From Micropruina sp. (GTDB lineage Bacteria > Actinomycetota > Actinomycetes > Propionibacteriales > Propionibacteriaceae), in contig JADJTO010000035.1 in assembly GCA_016711105.1 (NCBI GenBank), forward strand, positions 62,001-126,000: DNA of 64,000 nucleotides, given 5' to 3'. Below, piece after piece: positions 26,829-36,054 of this stretch. The position numbers were made by a program, and so were the translations under genes. Numbering within the stretch: the stretch's first letter is position 1; each line of letters starts with the position of its first letter. Under the pieces are notes generated by a model. That model saw only the letters and a program-made list of their open reading frames with translations, was not told the origin of the DNA and did not search any database.

Positions 26829-28167
26829 CTACAGGGTGGGCAGGGACTTGGTCAGTTCCATCGGGGTGACCTGACGGCGGTACTCGTCGTACTCGGCGCG
26901 CTTGTTCCGCAGGAAGAAGTCGAAGACGTGCTCGCCCAAGGTTTCGGCGACCAGCTCCGAGTTCTCCATCAGCGTGATCGCGGTGTCCAAGCTGCGCGGC
27001 AGCGGCTTGATCCCCAGCGCCTGGCGCTGCTTTTCGGTCAACGACCAGACGTCGTCCTCGGCGCCCTCGGGCAACTCGTAGCCGTTCTCGATCCCGGCCA
27101 GGCCGGCGTTGAGGATCAGCGCGAAGGCCAAGTAGGGGTTGGCGGCCGAGTCGATGGAGCGCAGTTCGATCCGAGCTGAGGCGCCCTTGGACGGTTTGTA
27201 CATCGGCACCCGGACCAGCGCTGAGCGGTTGTTCTGACCCCAGCAGATGTAGGACGGGGCTGCACCGCCACCGGCGAGGCGTTTGTAGGAGTTGATCCAC
27301 TGATTGGGGACCGCGGCGATCTCGCCGGCGTGATGCAGCAGGCCGGCGATGAACTGTCGTCCGGTTTTCGACAGGTGGTACTCGGCGGAGACGTCGTAGA
27401 AGGCGTTGGTGTCGCCCTCGAACAGCGAAACGTGGGTGTGCATGCCCGAGCCCGGGTGCTCGGCGAGCGGCTTGGGCATGAACGAGGCGAACATGTTCTG
27501 CATCGCCGCGACCTCTTTCACCACCACCCGGAAGGTCATGATGTTGTCGGCCATGGTCAGGGCATCGGCGTAGCGCAGGTCGATCTCCTGCTGGCCGGGG
27601 CCGCCCTCGTGGTGGCTGAACTCGACCGAGATGCCCATCTGCTCCAGGACGGTGATCGCCTGGCGGCGGAAGTCTGTGCCGGCGTGGGACGTCGTGTGAT
27701 CGAAGTAGCCGCTGTGATCGACCGGCATCGGGGCTTGCCCGGGGACGATCGGCTGCTTGAACAGGTAGAACTCGATCTCGGGGTGGGTGTAAAAGGTGAA
27801 CCCCATGTCGGCGGCTTTGCGCAGCGCTCGCTTCAGCACGTACCGCGGGTCGGCGAAGGCCGGCGAGCCGTCCGGCAGCCGGATGTCGCAGAACATCCGC
27901 GCGGTGCCCTGGGTGGTGCCGCGCCAGGGCAGCAACTGGAAGGTGGACGGGGCGGGGTGCGCCACCATGTCGGATTCGAAGACCCGCGCGAACCCCTGGA
28001 TCGCCGAGCCGTCGAAGCCGATCCCCTCCGGTGAAAGCGCCCTCCAGCTCAGCGGGCGCGATGGCCACCGATTTGAGGAACCCCAGAACGTCGGTGAACC
28101 AGAGCCGGACGAACCGAATGTCGCGTTCTTCCATGGCCCGAAGGACGAACTCCGTCTGCCTATCCAT
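26829..28167 (-). pseudogene. glnA2: Glutamine synthetase-like protein GlnA2, frameshifted
   Basis: GSI-alpha type paralog without the adenylylation tyrosine motif of GlnA1; orthologous to mycobacterial GlnA2. In streptomycetes relatives act as gamma-glutamylpolyamine synthetases, so the substrate is open. The first frame (from ATG 28167) reads MDRQTEFVLRAMEERDIRFV to ELEGAFT; the rest (GIGFDGSAIQGFARVFESD, PGSGMHTHVSLFEG, NQWINSYKRLAGG, NNRSALVRVP) continues in a second frame to 26829. The break is at the CC/GG run near 28026-28031, where one extra base fits. Corrected length is about 446 residues. The gene is preceded by a GlnR-like box and ends three bases from the convergent adaptor gene. 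A sequencing error is likely. Confidence 0.88.
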
Positions 28168-28191
28168 GGCTCTCAGTCTGCCGTCCAGGAT

Positions 28192-28207
28192 GTTTCAATC
28201 GCGTTAC
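28192..28207 (-). promoter_or_regulatory. GlnR-type box upstream of glnA2
   Basis: On the minus strand GTAAC-GCGATT-GAAAC: an exact a-site/b-site pair at six-base spacing, 25 bp before the glnA2 start. Only one such pair is visible, compared with two before glnA. Nitrogen control of glnA2 is inferred from it. Confidence 0.65.
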
Positions 28208-28250
28208 ATCTTCCCTGTGGATGCTTCCTCCAGGCGCCTAGGCTGGCTGC

Positions 28251-29072
28251 GTGGTGGAGGCCGGTTGGTATCCCGACCCGACGGGTGAGCCCGGTCGGGA
28301 GCGCTACCACGACTCCCAGAACTGGACGACCCAGCAGCGCCGCGCCCCTGCGGCGGCCCGACCAGCCCGGACGGGCCTGACTCGGCGGTGGCCGGTGCTC
28401 GTGGTCGCGGTCGTCGTCGCCCTGGGCGGCATCGCTCTCGCGAACCGACAGGCGACGCTGGAGCTGGTCAATCCGCCACCGACCATCCAGCCCAGCCCAC
28501 CGGTGACTCGCTCAGCCAACCCAGATCAGTTCGGCGACCGCTGCCGCGCGGGAACGGAGGTCTATCCGCTGCAGAAAGGACCTGATATCTCGATCCCGCC
28601 GCTGACGATGCCTCGACCCGGTGCCGACTGGGATGTCAGCAGCACTTTGTTTCCCATGAGTGAGGCGGCGAGCAGGCTGACCTCCCCCGCGCTCGAGGGT
28701 GAGCAGGACGCCCCCACGACCTCGATCATTGTCGGTCGGCTCAACTCACGCGCTTCTCGGATCACACTCACCGAGGCGGTCGAGGAGATGCTGTCATGCC
28801 TGATCGGCCCCCAACCCCAACCGGGCCTGGATATTTCGCGCCGCACCTTGCCCAAGGCGACTCACCCGGTCGGAATCGGTAGCCAAGAATCCGTTCTGGT
28901 GGAGGTTCTCATCACCAGTCGAGAAGCGGAGCGGACGCAGAAGTTGCGGCTACTGCTCCTGATGGTGGACACCCCAGGACGCCGAGTGTTCTTCCTCAGC
29001 ATCAGCCTTGCCACGAAGCTTCTGAGGGTCAAGACCGACCTCATCCTGGCCACGTTCGCCGTCCGAGAGTGA
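28251..29072 (+). CDS. DUF2510 domain membrane-anchored protein
   Basis: 273 residues. The N-terminal DUF2510 motif is AGWYPDPTGEPGRERYHDSQNWT, cytosolic, followed by an Ala/Arg-rich linker, a single membrane span at about 44-64 and an extracellular C-terminal domain with two cysteines (GDRCRAG and MLSCLIG). No enzymatic motif is seen. It resembles the second DUF2510 protein at 32.9 kb in layout but not in the outer domain. Start is one of two adjacent GTG codons. Confidence 0.75.
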   Translation: MVEAGWYPDPTGEPGRERYHDSQNWTTQQRRAPAAARPARTGLTRRWPVLVVAVVVALGGIALANRQATLELVNPPPTIQPSPPVTRSANPDQFGDRCRAGTEVYPLQKGPDISIPPLTMPRPGADWDVSSTLFPMSEAASRLTSPALEGEQDAPTTSIIVGRLNSRASRITLTEAVEEMLSCLIGPQPQPGLDISRRTLPKATHPVGIGSQESVLVEVLITSREAERTQKLRLLLLMVDTPGRRVFFLSISLATKLLRVKTDLILATFAVRE

Positions 29073-29123
29073 GGCGGCCACACACTGACGGAAGCAAGAA
29101 CGGTCAGCGTGCGGAGAGGGTCG

Positions 29124-29858
29124 CTACTGGTCTTCGGGATCGCAACTGAGGTCGAACGGGACACTGGTCCGTCGCTCCGCCTCATTCAAGGCCCGAGCCA
29201 ACGTGTCGAGGCTCTGGCCAGCCATCTGTTCGCGAAACGACGGCTCCTGGGTCTCATAGTTGCGCAGGTCTTGCACCCTGCCCTCGATCTCGCCGACCCC
29301 CAAGATCCCGTTGTCGAACGGAATGGTTCCCCAGGCTCCAAGGCCGTGCCAGTCACCATCGTGCGGGTCGGAGGAGCATGGGTCATCCTCCCAATCCAGC
29401 GCCTTGACGTAGCTGTGACCGAGCTCCAGCCGTGGGGCATTGCCCATGGCAAAGGGCCGCTCGCCAACGCCATTGTTGTTATTGAAGACCCAGCCCACGG
29501 CCTGAAAGCGAATCTCCACCGGGGCAATTTCCTTGTCATCGGGCGATTCCCACAGGACGCGATCGACACGCACAATCACCTCGCGCGAGATCATTCCTTC
29601 TTGGCGCTCGCGTTCTTCTTCCAACATCTCGCCTCGCACCTCGCCCACAACGGTGAACGCCACCACATATTCAGCGTGGGTCGCCCAATCGGATGCTGAC
29701 TTGCTCCCCCTCCTGTCCCGACCATCACCGATGACAGGGGCAGGAGCATTGCGATCGACGACGCTGGGCTTGGTCATCTCGACGCACGCCGAGCAGCCGG
29801 TGCCCGTGAGTGCCATGGCGAGCATTGCGCCGCACAGCACTCTCACGTGTTTCACCAT
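29124..29858 (-). CDS. Putative lipoprotein of unknown function
   Basis: 244 residues from the ATG at 29858. The N-terminus MVKHVRVLCGAMLAMALTGT followed by GC is a lipoprotein signal with a lipobox TGTGC, though a second SAC motif lies three residues on. The mature part is acidic with a GWVFNNNNGVGERPF stretch and a CSSDPHDGDWH segment; I recognise no family. The frame is open to 29903, but a start there would put 15 hydrophilic residues before the signal. Convergent with the DUF2510 gene. Confidence 0.55.
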   Translation of the reverse strand: MVKHVRVLCGAMLAMALTGTGCSACVEMTKPSVVDRNAPAPVIGDGRDRRGSKSASDWATHAEYVVAFTVVGEVRGEMLEEERERQEGMISREVIVRVDRVLWESPDDKEIAPVEIRFQAVGWVFNNNNGVGERPFAMGNAPRLELGHSYVKALDWEDDPCSSDPHDGDWHGLGAWGTIPFDNGILGVGEIEGRVQDLRNYETQEPSFREQMAGQSLDTLARALNEAERRTSVPFDLSCDPEDQ

Positions 29859-30084
29859 TCGCGCGCTGCAGTCGGCTGTGGGTGCATCCGACGTGAGTCT
29901 CATATAGCGACATTACCCCTCGTCACAAGTTGCCTACCCCGCAGCACAGCCCGAGCTGCGGATCCTGGCAGCCCGACCCCGGCCGAGGAGCCCGAGAGCC
30001 GGGCGGAGCTGCGCGCCCGATCAACCATTCCCAGCTCGTACGCGTGTTCGAAAATTGTCAGTGGGGACTTGTAGCGTTGTCGGT

Positions 30085-31611
30085 ATGGAGGAGCAGCAGA
30101 ACCAGGACGCGTCCACGGCGCGGGTGATGTTGCTCGGGCTGGTGGATGCGGTGTTCGACGAGCACGCTGCTCAGGTTCGGCAGGTGGAGTTCATCCGCGA
30201 TCTGTGTGTCGTGTTCTCGGCGGTGGATCGGACTGGTCCGGTGTTGCCGGGGCAGGAACGGCTGATTCCGTGCGGCGCGGACGGCACCCCGCTGGTGGCG
30301 GAGCATTTGGCGACGGAGATCGGGCCGTTGCTGCGCCTGTCGATCGAACGAGCGGGCATGTTGATCGCCGATTCGATGAACCTCGTGGTGCGGCATCCGC
30401 TGCTCTGGGCGGCCACCCGAGCGAACCGGGTGACCGTGTGGCAAGCCAAACAGATCGCCCGCACCACCGCCGAAGCCGGGCTCAGCCAGCAAGCCGCCGC
30501 CTGGGTTGATGAACAGATCGAACCCGCCCTCGGGCACCTCGCAGGGGGACGACTCCGACGCCGCCTCGCCGGGTTCATCGCCCGCGCCGACGTTGAACTC
30601 GCCACCAAGAAAGCCGCCCAAGCCCGAGCGGCACGGTTCGTCCGGATCACCCACAACGGCGACGGCACCGCGTTCATCGTCGCCCGCACCGACGCCGTCG
30701 ACGCCCTCCGCCTGAACACCATGCTCACCCAGATCGCCGGGCAACTCCGCTACGCCGGCGACACCGACAACCACGACGTCCTGCGGGCCAAAGCGCTCGG
30801 CGTGCTCGCCGACCCTGCCCAGGCGATCGCACTGCTGGCCGGACCCGACGACACCGACACCGGCGGAGGACAGCCCCGCAAGCGGCGGAAGAAGAAGTCC
30901 CGACCGAAAGCTGAGCTGGTCGTGCACTACACGCCCGGGGAACACGTCGGACGCTGCGACCAACTCGGACCCGTCCTCGCCGAACAAATCCGGGACTGGC
31001 TCGGCCACCACCACGTCACCGTCCAACCAGTCATCGACCTGAGCGACAACCCGGCCGTCGACACCTACGAAATCCCCACCCCGATCGCCCGAATCACCCG
31101 CTGGCGCCACCCCTTCGACATCTTCCCCTACGCCAGCCGAGCCTCAACCGGCCTGGATCTGGACCACACCATCCCCTACGACCACACCGACGACCATCCG
31201 ACTGGGCAGACGAACCCGAACAATCTGGGGCCAATCAGCCGACGGCCTCACCGCGCCAAAACGCACTCCGGCTGGGAAGTCTCCCAACCCTTCCCCGGCA
31301 TCTTCTACTGGACCTCACGCCTCGGCTTCCGCTACCAAGTCGACGCCACCGGCGCCAACAACTCCCGACGACCAGAAACCCGGCCAGCCCGTCCCCACCA
31401 CCCAGGACGGGCGAGGCCCAAGGCCAGCACACACCACCCGGACCGACCTCACATGGCCGAAAACCGCTCGCACTCGCTTCGTGCTGACGCTTCCATGATC
31501 ACCAAGCACCGACCGCACGTCGCAAGCGCTGGCGATCCGAGTCCACCTGACCGACCAGGCAAAGGCCAGCGCCCGCAGGCCAATCAACCTCACCCGGGAA
31601 AGCCCGCCTAA
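30085..31611 (+). CDS. DUF222 / HNH endonuclease domain protein
   Basis: 508 residues from the ATG at 30085, which sits directly before MEEQQNQ. The DUF222 helical domain covers about residues 20-330 (WAATRANRVTVWQAKQIA, ATKKAAQARAARFVRI) with a basic linker RKRRKKKSRPK; the HNH module follows as LDLDHTIPYDH, then NNLGPISRRPHRAKTHSGW, giving the His-Asn-His residues. These proteins occur in many copies in actinobacteria and have been linked to the REP13E12 repeat family of mycobacteria. The last 80 residues are low-complexity and Pro/His/Arg-rich. No clear ribosome binding site. Confidence 0.88.
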   Translation: MEEQQNQDASTARVMLLGLVDAVFDEHAAQVRQVEFIRDLCVVFSAVDRTGPVLPGQERLIPCGADGTPLVAEHLATEIGPLLRLSIERAGMLIADSMNLVVRHPLLWAATRANRVTVWQAKQIARTTAEAGLSQQAAAWVDEQIEPALGHLAGGRLRRRLAGFIARADVELATKKAAQARAARFVRITHNGDGTAFIVARTDAVDALRLNTMLTQIAGQLRYAGDTDNHDVLRAKALGVLADPAQAIALLAGPDDTDTGGGQPRKRRKKKSRPKAELVVHYTPGEHVGRCDQLGPVLAEQIRDWLGHHHVTVQPVIDLSDNPAVDTYEIPTPIARITRWRHPFDIFPYASRASTGLDLDHTIPYDHTDDHPTGQTNPNNLGPISRRPHRAKTHSGWEVSQPFPGIFYWTSRLGFRYQVDATGANNSRRPETRPARPHHPGRARPKASTHHPDRPHMAENRSHSLRADASMITKHRPHVASAGDPSPPDRPGKGQRPQANQPHPGKPA

Positions 31612-31701
31612 ACCCGGCATCCCCGACCTCCGACCAGAGGACCGCGGACTCCCGAATAAACAATCCGCCACGTCGCCGTCGCCGTCACCGGATACTCACC
31701 C

Positions 31702-31724
31702 TTGGGCAGGGACGCCCTGCCCAA
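31702..31724. terminator. Hairpin between convergent genes
   Basis: Perfect 10 bp stem (TTGGGCAGGG / CCCTGCCCAA) with a three-base loop, between the DUF222/HNH gene and the convergent small gene that ends six bases on. There is no T run on either side, so it may end transcription weakly in both directions. Confidence 0.5.
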
Positions 31725-31729
31725 CGCCC

Positions 31730-31936
31730 TCAGGCGACCGGGTCGTCCTCATCGTCCTCGGGGTCGTTGAAGCGCGGGTCGGTGTCCCAGCTCTCGTTCC
31801 GTTCGGCCACGCGTTCCAGCGCTCGTCCGGCTTCCTCCTTGGTCGAGTAGGGCCCCAGCCGCACCTCGGCCCGGCAGGCCTCGTAGGGCTCCACCGCCTT
31901 GTGCGTCAGGCACCAATACCACTGGCCCTCTGCCAT
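31730..31936 (-). CDS. Small conserved acidic protein (SPOR-like)
   Basis: 68 residues: MAEGQWYWCLTHKAVEP, then LGPYSTKEEAGRALERVAER and an Asp/Glu-rich tail. The GPYSTKEEA stretch followed by a helix resembles the SPOR-type fold seen in short actinobacterial proteins found next to map genes. Two cysteines could bind metal. It is divergent from map with 29 bp between starts. Function unknown. Confidence 0.72.
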   Translation of the reverse strand: MAEGQWYWCLTHKAVEPYEACRAEVRLGPYSTKEEAGRALERVAERNESWDTDPRFNDPEDDEDDPVA

Positions 31937-31965
31937 CGCCCGTCTCCTATCTCGGTGACCCCACT

Positions 31966-32826
31966 ATGATCGCGACCGTGATCCCGATCAAGCCTCACCC
32001 GCTGACTCCTGAGCGTGCGGTCCCGGCGAACATCGCCCGTCCGCACTATGTCGGACGGCGTGGCCCCGACCGCTACCAGGGCTCCGACGTGCAATCAGCA
32101 GAGACGATCGAGAAGATGCGCGTCGCGGGGAAGATCGCCGCTCAGGCGATGCACGCCGCCGCGTCCGCCATCGCCCCGGGGGTTACCACTGACGAACTGG
32201 ATGCGATAGTCCACGAGTTCATCGTCGATCACGACGCCTACCCCTCCACGCTCGGCTACCGCGGCTTTCCCAAGTCTTGCTGTACGTCGGTGAACGAGGT
32301 GATCTGCCACGGCATCCCCGACACCCGTCCCCTCGAAGATGGCGATCTGGTCAAGATCGACGTCACCGCGTTCAAGGACGGCGTCCACGGCGACAACTGC
32401 GGCACCTTCTTCTGCGGTGAGGTCGATCAGGCGTCCAAGGATCTGACCGAACGGACGCAGGAGGCGTTGAATCGGGCGATCAAGGCCGTCCGTCCAGGTC
32501 GCCAGATCAGCGTGATCGGACGAGTGATCGAGTCCTATGCGAAACGGTTCGGCTACGGGGTGGTCAAGGACTACACCGGGCACGGCGTCCACACCGCCTT
32601 CCACTCCGGCCTGATCATTCCGCACTACGACGAACCCGCGTATTCCACGGTGATCCAGACCGGGATGACCTTCACGATTGAGCCGATGCTGACCCTGGGC
32701 GAGTCCTACTCCCACGTCTGGGACGACGACTGGACGGTGGTCACGAACGACCGCAGCCGCTGCGCCCAGTTCGAGCACACCCTGGTGGTCACCGAACACG
32801 GCGCGGAGATTCTGACGCTTCCCTGA
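31966..32826 (+). CDS. map: Type I methionine aminopeptidase
   Basis: 286-residue cytosolic enzyme that removes the initiator methionine. The N-terminal extension of about 35 residues (PHYVGRRGPDRYQGSDVQSAE) carries the PxxP-like motif seen in actinobacterial MapB. The dinuclear metal ligands are in KIDVTAFKDGVHGDNCGTFF (two Asp), GHGVHTAFHSG (His), FTIEPML (Glu) and QFEHTLVVTE (Glu). I start at the ATG at 31966; a GTG at 31978 is possible. Confidence 0.96.
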   Translation: MIATVIPIKPHPLTPERAVPANIARPHYVGRRGPDRYQGSDVQSAETIEKMRVAGKIAAQAMHAAASAIAPGVTTDELDAIVHEFIVDHDAYPSTLGYRGFPKSCCTSVNEVICHGIPDTRPLEDGDLVKIDVTAFKDGVHGDNCGTFFCGEVDQASKDLTERTQEALNRAIKAVRPGRQISVIGRVIESYAKRFGYGVVKDYTGHGVHTAFHSGLIIPHYDEPAYSTVIQTGMTFTIEPMLTLGESYSHVWDDDWTVVTNDRSRCAQFEHTLVVTEHGAEILTLP

Positions 32827-32863
32827 CCGGGCATCCTGGAGGTCCCAAGAGACGAGGTGCGGC

Positions 32864-33730
32864 ATGGCTCAACCTGGATGGTTCCCCGACCCAGGCGGCC
32901 AGCCTCGCCAGTTCCGCTACTGGGACGGCAGCAACTGGACGTCCCAGCTCACCGCAACCCCTCCGAGCGCTGCTCCCGGACCCCCGAGCGGGGGTGGCCG
33001 TACGGGACTGTTGATCGCCGCGATCGTGGGAGTGCTGGTGCTGGCGCTGCTGGCCGTCTTCGCCTGGCCGCTGATCTTCCCCACCACCCCCAGCCCGCAA
33101 CCGACCACCTCGCCCGAGACCTCCGCGCCGAATCCGACTGTCTCAGCGTGGGACGAGACCACCACTCCCACCCCGCCCACTCCCACCCCGCCGACCCCCA
33201 CGCCCGAGATCACCGGGCTGCCCTGCCCGAAGACCGAAGTCCCCGTGGTGAACGGACGGCTCTACGGCGGCAAGCTCAGCACCGTGGCGAACCCGGCCTG
33301 GGAGCCGGAGGTCGTCCGGCTGGTCGATTGGGCGGCCTGCGCCAGCGGGGTGCGCAAGCAAATCGCCCCCACCTGGGTCAGTGAGGTGATCCTGGGCGGA
33401 GTGTTGCCGGCCGCGATGACGCCCGATCTGAAGTCGCAGGCCGAGGAGATCGCCGACGATGCCAGCCGTCGCTTCTACGACCAGGTCGATGATTGGGACA
33501 TCGTGACCAGCAAGGCAACCACGATGCTGGGCCGACCGGCCTGGCGATTGACCATGCAGGTACGGATCAGCACCCTCGGCGCGGACGTCCCCGGCGACAA
33601 TGTGGAGATCATCGTGATCGAGACCCGGACGGGCAGTCGTTCGGCCCTGCTCACGTTCGCCACCATCGGTGACGCGAAGACGAAGGCCGAGGTCGAGGCG
33701 ATGCGCGACACCGTCCGCCTGGAGCCGTAG
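32864..33730 (+). CDS. DUF2510 domain membrane-anchored protein with Pro/Thr linker
   Basis: 288 residues. DUF2510 motif PGWFPDPGGQPRQFRYWDGSNWT at the N-terminus, a membrane span at about 48-70, then a Pro/Thr/Ser linker that includes a PTPPTPTPP repeat, and an extracellular domain with two cysteines (LPCPKTE and WAACASG), probably forming a disulfide. No catalytic motif seen. It follows map by 37 bp. Confidence 0.75.
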   Translation: MAQPGWFPDPGGQPRQFRYWDGSNWTSQLTATPPSAAPGPPSGGGRTGLLIAAIVGVLVLALLAVFAWPLIFPTTPSPQPTTSPETSAPNPTVSAWDETTTPTPPTPTPPTPTPEITGLPCPKTEVPVVNGRLYGGKLSTVANPAWEPEVVRLVDWAACASGVRKQIAPTWVSEVILGGVLPAAMTPDLKSQAEEIADDASRRFYDQVDDWDIVTSKATTMLGRPAWRLTMQVRISTLGADVPGDNVEIIVIETRTGSRSALLTFATIGDAKTKAEVEAMRDTVRLEP

Positions 33731-33758
33731 CGCTCGGCACCCGACGGCGGAGCCAAAG

Positions 33759-34130
33759 TCAGTTGTTGTAGGCGGTGTCGAGGATTTGGTTCAGGATGGC
33801 CTTCTTGGCCGGATCGGTTGCGTACAGGGCCACCCGTGCCTTCGCGATGCCGTACACCTCAGCGTCAGCTCGGACGCCGATCACCCACAACACCACCACG
33901 GTGCCGTCGTCTCGGACTTCGTAGACGATCCGGTAGGTCCGGTTGCCGACGACCAGTTTCCGCAGCCCGGTCAGGTTCGCGGTTGATCGGGCGCCGAGCG
34001 GCGCACCGCGCAACTCAGGGTCGGTTCGTAGCTCTTGGATGCCCGCAGCGACGACCTTTCGGGCTGATCCGTCCAGGTCGCGCAGGTCTCCGACTGCTTC
34101 TGGAAGGAACAGCACCCGGGCTGTGCTCAC
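33759..34130 (-). CDS. RelE/ParE family toxin
   Basis: 123 residues. The RelE/ParE fold pattern is plain: a helical N-terminus (AVGDLRDLDGSARKVVAAGIQEL), then LTGLRKLVVGNRTYRIVYEVRDDGTVVVLWVIGVRAD, with the conserved Arg residues of the ribosome-dependent mRNA interferase core. The C-terminus adds about 25 residues beyond the usual length. GTG start overlapping the antitoxin stop by three bases, so antitoxin first, toxin second, as in Phd/YefM-RelE modules. Confidence 0.87.
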   Translation of the reverse strand: MSTARVLFLPEAVGDLRDLDGSARKVVAAGIQELRTDPELRGAPLGARSTANLTGLRKLVVGNRTYRIVYEVRDDGTVVVLWVIGVRADAEVYGIAKARVALYATDPAKKAILNQILDTAYNN

Positions 34131-34441
34131 TCCGCGTCGTCCGTGTCGTCGGCCAGGGCTGTCAGGTCGATGCCGAGTTCGGCGGCGACGTCATCCCAGG
34201 ACCGAAGGGTGCCGTCGGAGGTGGCTGCTCGGGTCAGGGCGAGCGCCAGCAGACGGAGGTCCTCTTCACGTTCCCCGATCTCGTCCAGGCGTTCCATCAT
34301 CGAGATGGGCGCCATGACGGTCACTGGCCGGTTGTTTCTCACGACCACGATCGTGGCGCCGCTCTCAACCTCGTCGACGAGCGCACCAAAGTTGCGGGCC
34401 GCCTGCGTAGCTGACCGAATGTCTCGCACATCCACCTTCAT
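34127..34441 (-). CDS. Phd/YefM family antitoxin
   Basis: 104 residues from the ATG at 34441. MKVDVRDIRSATQAARNFGALVDEVESGATIVVVRNNRPVTVM is the Phd/YefM DNA-binding fold; the acidic C-terminal part (SWDDVAAELGIDLTALADDTDD) should wrap the toxin. It should repress its own operon; a pair of direct repeats lies immediately upstream. The frame continues open upstream into rnpB-like sequence but that part is not coding. Confidence 0.88.
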   Translation of the reverse strand: MKVDVRDIRSATQAARNFGALVDEVESGATIVVVRNNRPVTVMAPISMMERLDEIGEREEDLRLLALALTRAATSDGTLRSWDDVAAELGIDLTALADDTDDAE

Positions 34442-34450
34442 GCACAGAAC

Positions 34451-34470
34451 TCTACGCACGATTCTACGCA
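34451..34470 (-). promoter_or_regulatory. Candidate antitoxin operator (direct repeat)
   Basis: TGCGTAGA occurs twice at 12-base period (34463-34470 and 34451-34458 on the minus strand), 10-30 bp before the antitoxin start. The placement over the likely promoter fits autoregulation by the Phd/YefM protein, but direct rather than inverted repeats make this tentative. Confidence 0.5.
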
Positions 34471-34495
34471 AACCAAGGCGATACACCCGTGAGGG

Positions 34496-34660
34496 AGGAC
34501 GAGCTGGCCTGCAAGCTGGATTCTGTGATCCCGAAGGACCGGTGATCATCCATCTGCGACGCTGTCGCCAGCCGCCTTTGCCCGTCGCCAGCCCGCGACG
34601 CCTCGCGGCCGAAGGCGTGCAAGCCTTCTTGGTCTTGCTCAGGACGCCTCGCGCGCCGCC
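34496..34660 (-). pseudogene. Decayed duplicate of the 3' part of rnpB
   Basis: The stretch matches the 3' end of the RNase P RNA gene at 36.6 kb: 43 bases are identical (34518-34560), about 20 more on the outer side match with a few changes, and GTCGCCAGCCGCCTT plus fragments GAAGGCGTGC, CCTTCTTGGTCTTGCTC and GACGCCTCGCGCG follow, the last two in swapped order. The P1 pairing arm has changed (GAGCTGGCC for GAGTCGGCC), so it is not a working RNA end. No other gene is seen between 34442 and 34740. Confidence 0.85.
34518..34560. repeat. 43 bp direct repeat, left copy (candidate attachment site)
   Basis: Identical to 36579-36621 over 43 bases starting GGATTCTGTGATCCCGAAGG and ending CATCTGCGAC. 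The copies are 2,061 bp apart and enclose the HipB-HipA genes. The sequence is the 3' end of rnpB. Confidence 0.85.
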
Positions 34661-34740
34661 TCGCGGCGTCGCGCAAGGCCCATCGTGACAGCCAAGCTGG
34701 CGGCGAAAGCCGATCCCGGTCCATGCCATCCGGCGCGCCT

Positions 34741-36054
34741 TTACGGCCTCCCGGAGGGTCGGCTGGGTTCGGGGAACGGTCCGGGGGTGCCTGCCCCAGT
34801 GGTCTTTGCTCGTCGCTTGCTGGCCGCCGAAACCGCACTCCCGCCGCCGCGCATTTGGCTGGCGACCGCGTCGTGCACGGTCCTGAGTGCGGTGGCGAAC
34901 CGGTTGAGTTGTGTGGGGTTGGCGCCGTTCGCTGCGGCCAGGTCCTGCCAGCCCTGGACATGATCATGCAGGTCGTGGAGGGCGTCGATCGCCTCCCGGG
35001 CAGGCCGCAATGCCGGCCGAGTTCAATCAGGCCATCGACGACGCCGCGCTGGGTGAACCTGCCGGCGATGCCGGGTGTGCCGTTCCCTGCCGGTCTCCTG
35101 TTCCGGGTTGACGTCGAACATGGGAGCCAGACGCCAGGTGCCGTCGATCCTGAGCAGTCCGTGGTTGCGAAGGTGGTCGTCGGTGTTGTTGATGAGGACC
35201 CCGAATGCGGCCCGCCGGTACAGGTCGGGAAGGTCTTCCCCGCCGAAGTGCCGCAGGCTGGTTGCAATGTCGCGGTAGTCGGGGGCTCGTCCGCCGTCGT
35301 CGGGGTTGTTCAGCAGGGTCCGCATGCTCAGGTACGGGATGCGGGTTGCGCCGTCGCGGTCGAACCGTTTCAGCATGAGGACGTTCCGGCCGGCCACCTG
35401 GACGAGGCGCGTCTGGGGAACGGTGAAGCCGGCCCGTTCGGCCAGGTCCAGCGCGGTCTTTTCCCACACGGGAATGTCCCACCGGTCGGCTTCCATCGGG
35501 AACTTCGCGATCCACAGCTGGCCGTCCTCGGCGGTGACGGACGCTTTGGCGCGGGCTCCGCCGAGCGCCGATGTGCCAGTCCGCAGGAGGGCGGCGTACG
35601 CGTCCCACGAGTCGGTATGTGCCGCGACCTGGTCGGCGGCTTCAAGGAGGTCGACCAGTTCGGTGTGGATGGGGATTTCGTCGTCGCCGACCCAGTTCCC
35701 GTCGTCGTCGCTGAGCCGCAGCGCACCTTGGCGTGCCCGGTCGCTGGCGGCGACGACACAGTCGAGGTCGTCGGGGTTCCGGCCGACACGGTGCGCTTCG
35801 AACGAGCGCTGGATCAGGTGGGTGCCCCACCGGTCGGGTCCAGCGTCCTGCAGGAAGAACGGCAACTGTCGGGTGGTGTACTCCCCGACGATGCGGCGAA
35901 CGCTGGGGGCCAGGTCGAAGCTGTCCGGGTTGTACATGTAGGCCGGGTCGTACTTGAAGTCGGTGACGGCCCGGTCGCCGTAACCGCTGACCGTGATGGT
36001 GCCGGCGAGCACGGTGTGGCCGGCGACTGTGGTGTGGACGTCGTAGCGCCTCAT
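34741..36054 (-). pseudogene. hipA: HipA family serine/threonine kinase toxin, two frameshifts
   Basis: HipA-type kinase, corrected length about 437 residues, normal for the family. The first frame gives the N-terminal subdomain, LPFFLQDAGPDRWGTHLIQ, the Gly-rich SALGGARAKASV, the ATP-binding Lys in WIAKFP, LMLKRFDRDG, the catalytic loop NNTDDHLRNHG and the metal-binding WRLAPMFDVNP. After ETGRERHT the protein moves to another frame (GIAGRFTQRGVVDGLIEL) at the C run 35073-35075 (one extra base), and at 34998-35000 to a third (REAIDALHDLHDHVQGW to the stop at 34741). Either the toxin is inactivated or the two indels are errors in short G/C runs. Starts four bases into the hipB stop. Confidence 0.85.

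Noticed and set aside
34127..34729. Longer antitoxin reading frame upstream of 34441
   Set aside because: The added 96 codons come from the rnpB remnant; the Phd fold starts at the ATG at 34441.
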